Shown: positions 60,244-64,000 of the stretch, one piece after another
How positions within the stretch are numbered: the first letter of the stretch is position 1
Layout: the number at the start of each line of letters is the position of its first letter
DNA from: G963667975 sp963677395
GTDB lineage: Bacteria; Bacteroidota; Bacteroidia; Bacteroidales; G963667975
Reading direction: 5' to 3'
DNA: 64,000 bases
NCBI GenBank assembly: GCA_963677395.2
Contig: OY781965.2
Span: 3,348,001-3,412,000, forward strand
The notes under the pieces: generated by a model
What the model saw: only the letters and a program-made list of their open reading frames with translations
The model's database searches: none
What the model was told of the DNA's origin: nothing
Made by a program: the position numbers and the translations under genes

Positions 60244-61869
60244 TTACTTAAGTCCCTTCATTGCGTCAAGTGCCTTTTTATCGGTCGGGTCAAGCTGCAA
60301 AACCTTTTGCCAACATCCCTTTGATTCGGTATTGTCTTTCTTTACATAGAGATAATACCCCATGTATTGATACGATTCTATCAGCTCTTTTTTATATTTG
60401 GTAGTATCTGTTTCACATATTTCAATAACCTTTTCATAATAAGGCTTAGCAAGACCCAGTTCAGTTTCAGGGTCTAACAATGAATTTACGCGTGCTTTCC
60501 AGAATGGTCCCAAATATGACGAGGGCGAATTTACACAAACTATTCCAAATACAGTGTCAGCTTTAATAAGCATATTTTTTTTCAAAACTGAATCAATAGG
60601 ACTTAAGTAACTGGCTGACTGAAAATAGCAAGACTTTCCGAGTTGAAAATAATCTGTAGTAAGTGGCATTTTACGTTTTGAAATTAGCGTTTCATAATAC
60701 TGAATTGCAAGATCAAACTTTTTCATTTTGTCATACGACTGCGCAACATTTTCCCAAAGATCAATTTTTGTTGAGTCTTTTGAAAGTGCAGTTAAATAAT
60801 ATCCAATGGCTAGTGAATCTTTTGCATTCTTGCTTAAAATTTTTCCATAATATTCATAATCAGTCACTACAAGTTTAGATGTATCCTTGATTTGAAAAAC
60901 TTTGGTAATGGAAGCATAAGCTCCTGGATAATCTTTGGTTTCAAATTGATTGTAAGCCATCAATCGTTTCACAACCATATTTTCAGGGTCGGTTAATGCT
61001 AATTGGTTTACAACCTCGAGTGATTTTTTGTACTCCTTGTTGAAATAAAGAACCGAAGCATATCTGACCTTATCTTTCACATCGTATTCAGCATTCTGGA
61101 TATATTTAGAGTAATACTCTGAAGCTTTCGGGTAGTTTCCATAGCTGTAGTAAAGTTCTGCAATCCCGCGTAAAGCAGGTAAAAACATAGAATCTATCTG
61201 AAGTGCATTTTGGTATGCAGCCAGTGATTGTTTATAATTTACAGCTAATGCATAAATATCACCCAGTTTGGTTTGTGCTTCAACATTTCCCGGATTAAAA
61301 AAGATAGCACGTTCATATTCATTCGCTGCTTCACCTGTTTTTTCATTTTTCTTGTAAAACTCCGCTCCAGTCATATATAAATCGGCACTCTTTTTATCAA
61401 GTTCTTTTGCCTTGATTAAAAGCTCAGTAATACGTTCGCTGGAAGATAAGTTTGAAAGTAACTTTCCTTTTACTACTTCAAGAATTATGCTTTGATTTTT
61501 GTATTTCGATTGTTCCAATACTTCATCAAATAGCTTTTCAGCTTCTGCGCCATTATTAGCCAATGCAAAAAGTTTACCTTGCGCAATTTTGCAGTATAAA
61601 TCAGTTGGATACGACTTTAATCCTTGGTTCACAATAATTTGAGCTGAATCTTTCTTATTTGTTTTGATGTATAAATCCGAAAGTACTAAAAACATTTCAG
61701 GCTTACTTTTCCCTGAAGAAATCTGACTTAAAAGAAATAATTTTGCTTTGTTATAGCTCTCGTTAGCAATTAATTTCTTTCCTGTTTCAAGTTGAGCCTG
61801 AGCAACATTCAGTGCTAAAACCAGAGTAATCAGGCAGACAAAACTAGCTTTTAATGCGTTGGTTTTCAT
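60244..61869 (-). CDS. Exported TPR-repeat protein
   Basis: A 541-residue protein with a signal peptide (MKTNALKASFVCLITLVLAL, cleavage near AQA-Q) and tetratricopeptide repeats through most of its length (NKKDSAQIIVNQGLKSYPTD, AANEYERAIFFNPGNVEA, SLAAYQNALQIDSMFLPAL). TPR proteins scaffold other proteins; here it lies in the TonB/PstS-like cluster, so an envelope role is likely. No enzymatic domain seen. Confidence 0.85.
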   Translation of the reverse strand: MKTNALKASFVCLITLVLALNVAQAQLETGKKLIANESYNKAKLFLLSQISSGKSKPEMFLVLSDLYIKTNKKDSAQIIVNQGLKSYPTDLYCKIAQGKLFALANNGAEAEKLFDEVLEQSKYKNQSIILEVVKGKLLSNLSSSERITELLIKAKELDKKSADLYMTGAEFYKKNEKTGEAANEYERAIFFNPGNVEAQTKLGDIYALAVNYKQSLAAYQNALQIDSMFLPALRGIAELYYSYGNYPKASEYYSKYIQNAEYDVKDKVRYASVLYFNKEYKKSLEVVNQLALTDPENMVVKRLMAYNQFETKDYPGAYASITKVFQIKDTSKLVVTDYEYYGKILSKNAKDSLAIGYYLTALSKDSTKIDLWENVAQSYDKMKKFDLAIQYYETLISKRKMPLTTDYFQLGKSCYFQSASYLSPIDSVLKKNMLIKADTVFGIVCVNSPSSYLGPFWKARVNSLLDPETELGLAKPYYEKVIEICETDTTKYKKELIESYQYMGYYLYVKKDNTESKGCWQKVLQLDPTDKKALDAMKGLK

Positions 61870-61888
61870 TATATTATTTTTTTAATAT

Positions 61889-62836
61889 TTAAAATTCATT
61901 GGTTACTTGTACTTCACGGATATAAACAGGCTGAGTAGCAGGCAAAAGCCCTGATTTCAGAATGATTCTCTGTCCACGATCACTGGCAACAAAGGATACA
62001 AACCCGGAAGCCAGTCCACTTTTCGGATCAGTGGAAATCATATAGATATAGCGATATAGCGGATATTTTCCGGTAGCTAAATAAGCCTGATAAGGCTGAT
62101 AGCTGTTTTGATAGGTTGCAACAGATTCTTTGCTGATCGCAGCAATTTTTACTTTTCGTAAAAAGCCCATCGCAGTAGTATCATCTCGGTCACTCACCCA
62201 ATTAACCCCTATAAATCCTATTGCATTCGGGGTTTTGTTTACATAATCCACAACCTGTTTGTTGTATTGTTGTGCAGACAACTCCGCTTTTGGCTTAACA
62301 CCTTTACACACAGAATCAATCAGATAACGAACAGTACTTGAATTCGGATTATCGAACAGTATTTTAATCTTTCCAAGTTTATTACTTCCTGAAATCTGAT
62401 TCCATTCTGTAATTTCACCAAGAAAAATCTTTCGAAGCGTTTCCATACTTAGCAGCGTATCTTTGTTTTGATTGTTAAGCAATACAGCTACTCCATCAAC
62501 GGCAACTTTTACTTCTTTCGGAAAATATTTTTTCTGATTGAAAAACTCTTTTTCTTCCTGGGTTAAGGGACGGGAAGCAATAATCAGTTTCACACTATCT
62601 TTCAGCAGAGAGTTATATGTTTCAACTTCCGGTTTTTCAATCACATGAATATTTGCCAATGGATAGATACTTTGAAATACATCTGCTTCAGCTTGAATAA
62701 TCGGAGCAAATGTTTCATCGGTTATAATCGAAATTGAACCACTTGTAGGCGTATCATCCGTACCGGAAATATTTGATTTGCATGAAATTGCAATAATTGC
62801 AATCAGCAATACCGAATATTTTAATACCTTCTTCAT
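61889..62836 (-). CDS. PstS-like substrate-binding lipoprotein
   Basis: A 315-residue predicted lipoprotein (VLLIAIIAISC-K lipobox) with the type 2 periplasmic binding fold of phosphate-binding proteins: ISIITDETFAPIIQ, IASRPLTQEEKEF, GVAVLLNNQN, FLGEITEWNQI and NSSTVRYLI. There are no pst permease or ATPase genes nearby; instead it neighbours TonB and TPR genes, a recurring Bacteroidota arrangement, so it may sense or deliver a ligand rather than serve an ABC transporter. Confidence 0.86.
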   Translation of the reverse strand: MKKVLKYSVLLIAIIAISCKSNISGTDDTPTSGSISIITDETFAPIIQAEADVFQSIYPLANIHVIEKPEVETYNSLLKDSVKLIIASRPLTQEEKEFFNQKKYFPKEVKVAVDGVAVLLNNQNKDTLLSMETLRKIFLGEITEWNQISGSNKLGKIKILFDNPNSSTVRYLIDSVCKGVKPKAELSAQQYNKQVVDYVNKTPNAIGFIGVNWVSDRDDTTAMGFLRKVKIAAISKESVATYQNSYQPYQAYLATGKYPLYRYIYMISTDPKSGLASGFVSFVASDRGQRIILKSGLLPATQPVYIREVQVTNEF

Positions 62837-63066
62837 TATTTATTGCATTTGGTTTGATTAATCAACCTCCATAAACGAAAAAAACCGTAAAGGATGAGTA
62901 ATCCTCCGGTTATTCTACTTTGTACCAAACTAATGGAATCAGGAAAGGGATTTTTTATTAGCATCAGACCTCCGACTACTATATACAAAAACGACATCGC
63001 TTTTGAGAACTGTTGCAAAAACCGGACCAGCTTCAACTTAAAATTTTGAGAATTGAATTTATTCAT
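62836..63066 (-). CDS. Small two-helix membrane protein
   Basis: A 76-residue basic protein with hydrophobic segments around AMSFLYIVVGGLMLI and ITGGLLILYGFFRLW. It overlaps the PstS-like gene by one base and follows tonB, so it belongs to the same cluster. Function unknown. Confidence 0.72.
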   Translation of the reverse strand: MNKFNSQNFKLKLVRFLQQFSKAMSFLYIVVGGLMLIKNPFPDSISLVQSRITGGLLILYGFFRLWRLINQTKCNK

Positions 63067-63096
63067 ATATTTTTGCTTTCGCTTTAAACTCTGATA

Positions 63097-63118
63097 TCAG
63101 GGGAGCCATAGCTCCCCT
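63097..63118 (-). terminator. Hairpin after tonB
   Basis: CAGGGGAGC and GCTCCCCTG with a 4-base loop, extended by flanking ACTCTGA/TCAGAGT. It lacks a strong T tract on the minus strand, so it may be an attenuator or mRNA-protecting hairpin rather than a full terminator. Confidence 0.55.
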
Positions 63119-63145
63119 GGTCAGAGTACACTTGAAAGGAAATTA

Positions 63146-63961
63146 TTATTGAAGCGTAAACTTGATGGGTAGGTTGTACTGTACAGGTACAGCTTCCCCA
63201 TTTTGTTTACCGGGCTTCCAGGAGGGCATGTTTTTGACAACTCTTACAGCTTCTTCGTCACAGCCACCTCCAATGCCGCGCAAAACACGTACATCTGAGA
63301 TTTTTCCTGAACGATTTACTACAAAAGTTACATAAACAGTTCCGGATATTCCTACTTCGCGAGCAGTTTGAGGATATTTTACATTATCATGTAAATATTT
63401 AATACGATCCTCGTCTCCGCCAGGAAATTCCGGCATTTGCTCAACAACCGTAAACGGTTTTTGAGTTTCTTCTTCACTAATACTTTGATTTTGATTTAAG
63501 GTAGCGATATCAACTCCATTTTCTTCGTCAGTACCTTTCACATCCGCTACAGAAATAGCCATGTTCGTTTGAGTTAACTGTTCCTGAGTTTTGGGTTCGT
63601 CTTCATCATTTACCTGATCATCAGGTTTAATAACCGGAGGGGTGAATTTTATAGAACTTTTCAACGCGGGTGGCGGTGTTTCATCCTTTATCTCATTTTC
63701 ATCCTTCGGCTTTTCTTTATCCATTTTCACATCAGCTAAACTGGTTACCTCCACCATCTTTTCTTTCTTTTCAGGAAGAATTTTCTTTAAGATTACAGGC
63801 GAACTAACCGCTAATGTAAAAAAGATTACAGCGATTAACAATGCACGTAAGTGTCTTTTGGAAGAGTACTTACGTAATAAATAGGCACCATATTCCTTGT
63901 TTTTGTCTTCAAAAACCAAATCGCACCAGTCTTGTGAATAGATATTTACTTTCTTCGACAT
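63146..63961 (-). CDS. TonB-family energy transducer
   Basis: A 271-residue TonB protein: one membrane helix near 38-58 (LLIAVIFFTLAVSSPVIL), a long Lys/Glu/Pro-rich periplasmic linker, and a C-terminal TonB domain (YPQTAREVGISGTVYVTFVV, WKPGKQNGEAVPVQYNLPI). It couples inner-membrane proton motive force to outer-membrane receptors. exbB/exbD genes would be expected just to the right of the window. Confidence 0.92.
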   Translation of the reverse strand: MSKKVNIYSQDWCDLVFEDKNKEYGAYLLRKYSSKRHLRALLIAVIFFTLAVSSPVILKKILPEKKEKMVEVTSLADVKMDKEKPKDENEIKDETPPPALKSSIKFTPPVIKPDDQVNDEDEPKTQEQLTQTNMAISVADVKGTDEENGVDIATLNQNQSISEEETQKPFTVVEQMPEFPGGDEDRIKYLHDNVKYPQTAREVGISGTVYVTFVVNRSGKISDVRVLRGIGGGCDEEAVRVVKNMPSWKPGKQNGEAVPVQYNLPIKFTLQ

Positions 63962-64000
63962 AATTCCTAACTATTTGGTTTTACTAAAGTTTACCGGAAA

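Noticed and set aside
1..64000. tRNA, rRNA or riboswitch genes
   Set aside because: No cloverleaf, rRNA-like or known riboswitch consensus was recognised on reading either strand; a covariance search was not possible.

Overview
The window looks like chromosomal DNA of a Bacteroidota member, probably an anaerobic or facultatively anaerobic Bacteroidales-like organism. The support is: promoter boxes of the form TAnnTTTG upstream of many genes; no clear Shine-Dalgarno sites; a secreted protein with a type IX secretion (T9SS) C-terminal sorting domain; a NuoG shortened to its Fe-S part, as usual in this phylum; and a TonB/TPR/phosphate-binding-protein cluster of the Bacteroidota kind. The species cannot be named from the sequence alone.

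Layout. (1) 1-8335, minus strand: a 14-subunit-type complex I operon (nuoA,B,C,D,E,F,G,H,I,J,K and the start of nuoL), running off the left edge and carrying the NADH-oxidising module NuoEFG. (2) 8336-14834: an NRAMP metal transporter (mntH); a 42-bp minisatellite; a small coiled-coil protein; a T9SS-exported protein; and an array of about eleven 109-bp units ending 10 bp before a GxxExxY nuclease-like gene. (3) 14858-25138: a 3276-residue SpvB/RHS protein with a C-terminal toxin tip and its putative immunity gene. (4) About 25230-32090: an inserted element with an XRE regulator, a YoeB-type toxin-antitoxin pair, a CHC2/Toprim primase-ATPase and two tyrosine recombinases, the second with a degenerate active site, followed by about 0.8 kb of non-coding GC-rich DNA. 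(5) 32094-43282: a string of orphan RHS tip cassettes. Each has a short RHS core, a different C-terminal toxin domain (two papain-like amidases, a PD-(D/E)xK-like nuclease, a JAB/JAMM-like domain, a C80-like protease) and an immunity gene. They are separated by a 130-bp repeat, called R here, that joins a perfect 14-bp palindrome, a terminator hairpin, a TAnnTTTG promoter box and the ATG of the next cassette. (6) 43390-53596, minus strand: a second complex I operon without nuoEFG (nuoA,B,C,D,H,I,J,K,L,M,N plus a small unknown gene). (7) 53631-60218: hdrC-hdrB-hdrA-flxD-flxC-flxB-flxA directly upstream of that operon. (8) 60244-63961: a TPR protein, a PstS-like lipoprotein, a small membrane protein and TonB.

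How it fits together. The left complex I can take electrons from NADH through NuoEFG. The right one has no NADH module but sits next to a predicted Flx-Hdr flavin-bifurcating complex, which suggests ferredoxin- or Hdr-linked electron input (inference). Between the two respiratory operons lies a polymorphic-toxin island in which shared RHS core DNA and the R repeat would allow toxin tips to be exchanged with the full-length RHS gene. The precise, integron-like modularity of the R-flanked cassettes, including two R copies in tandem with no cassette between them, is the most unusual feature of the window.
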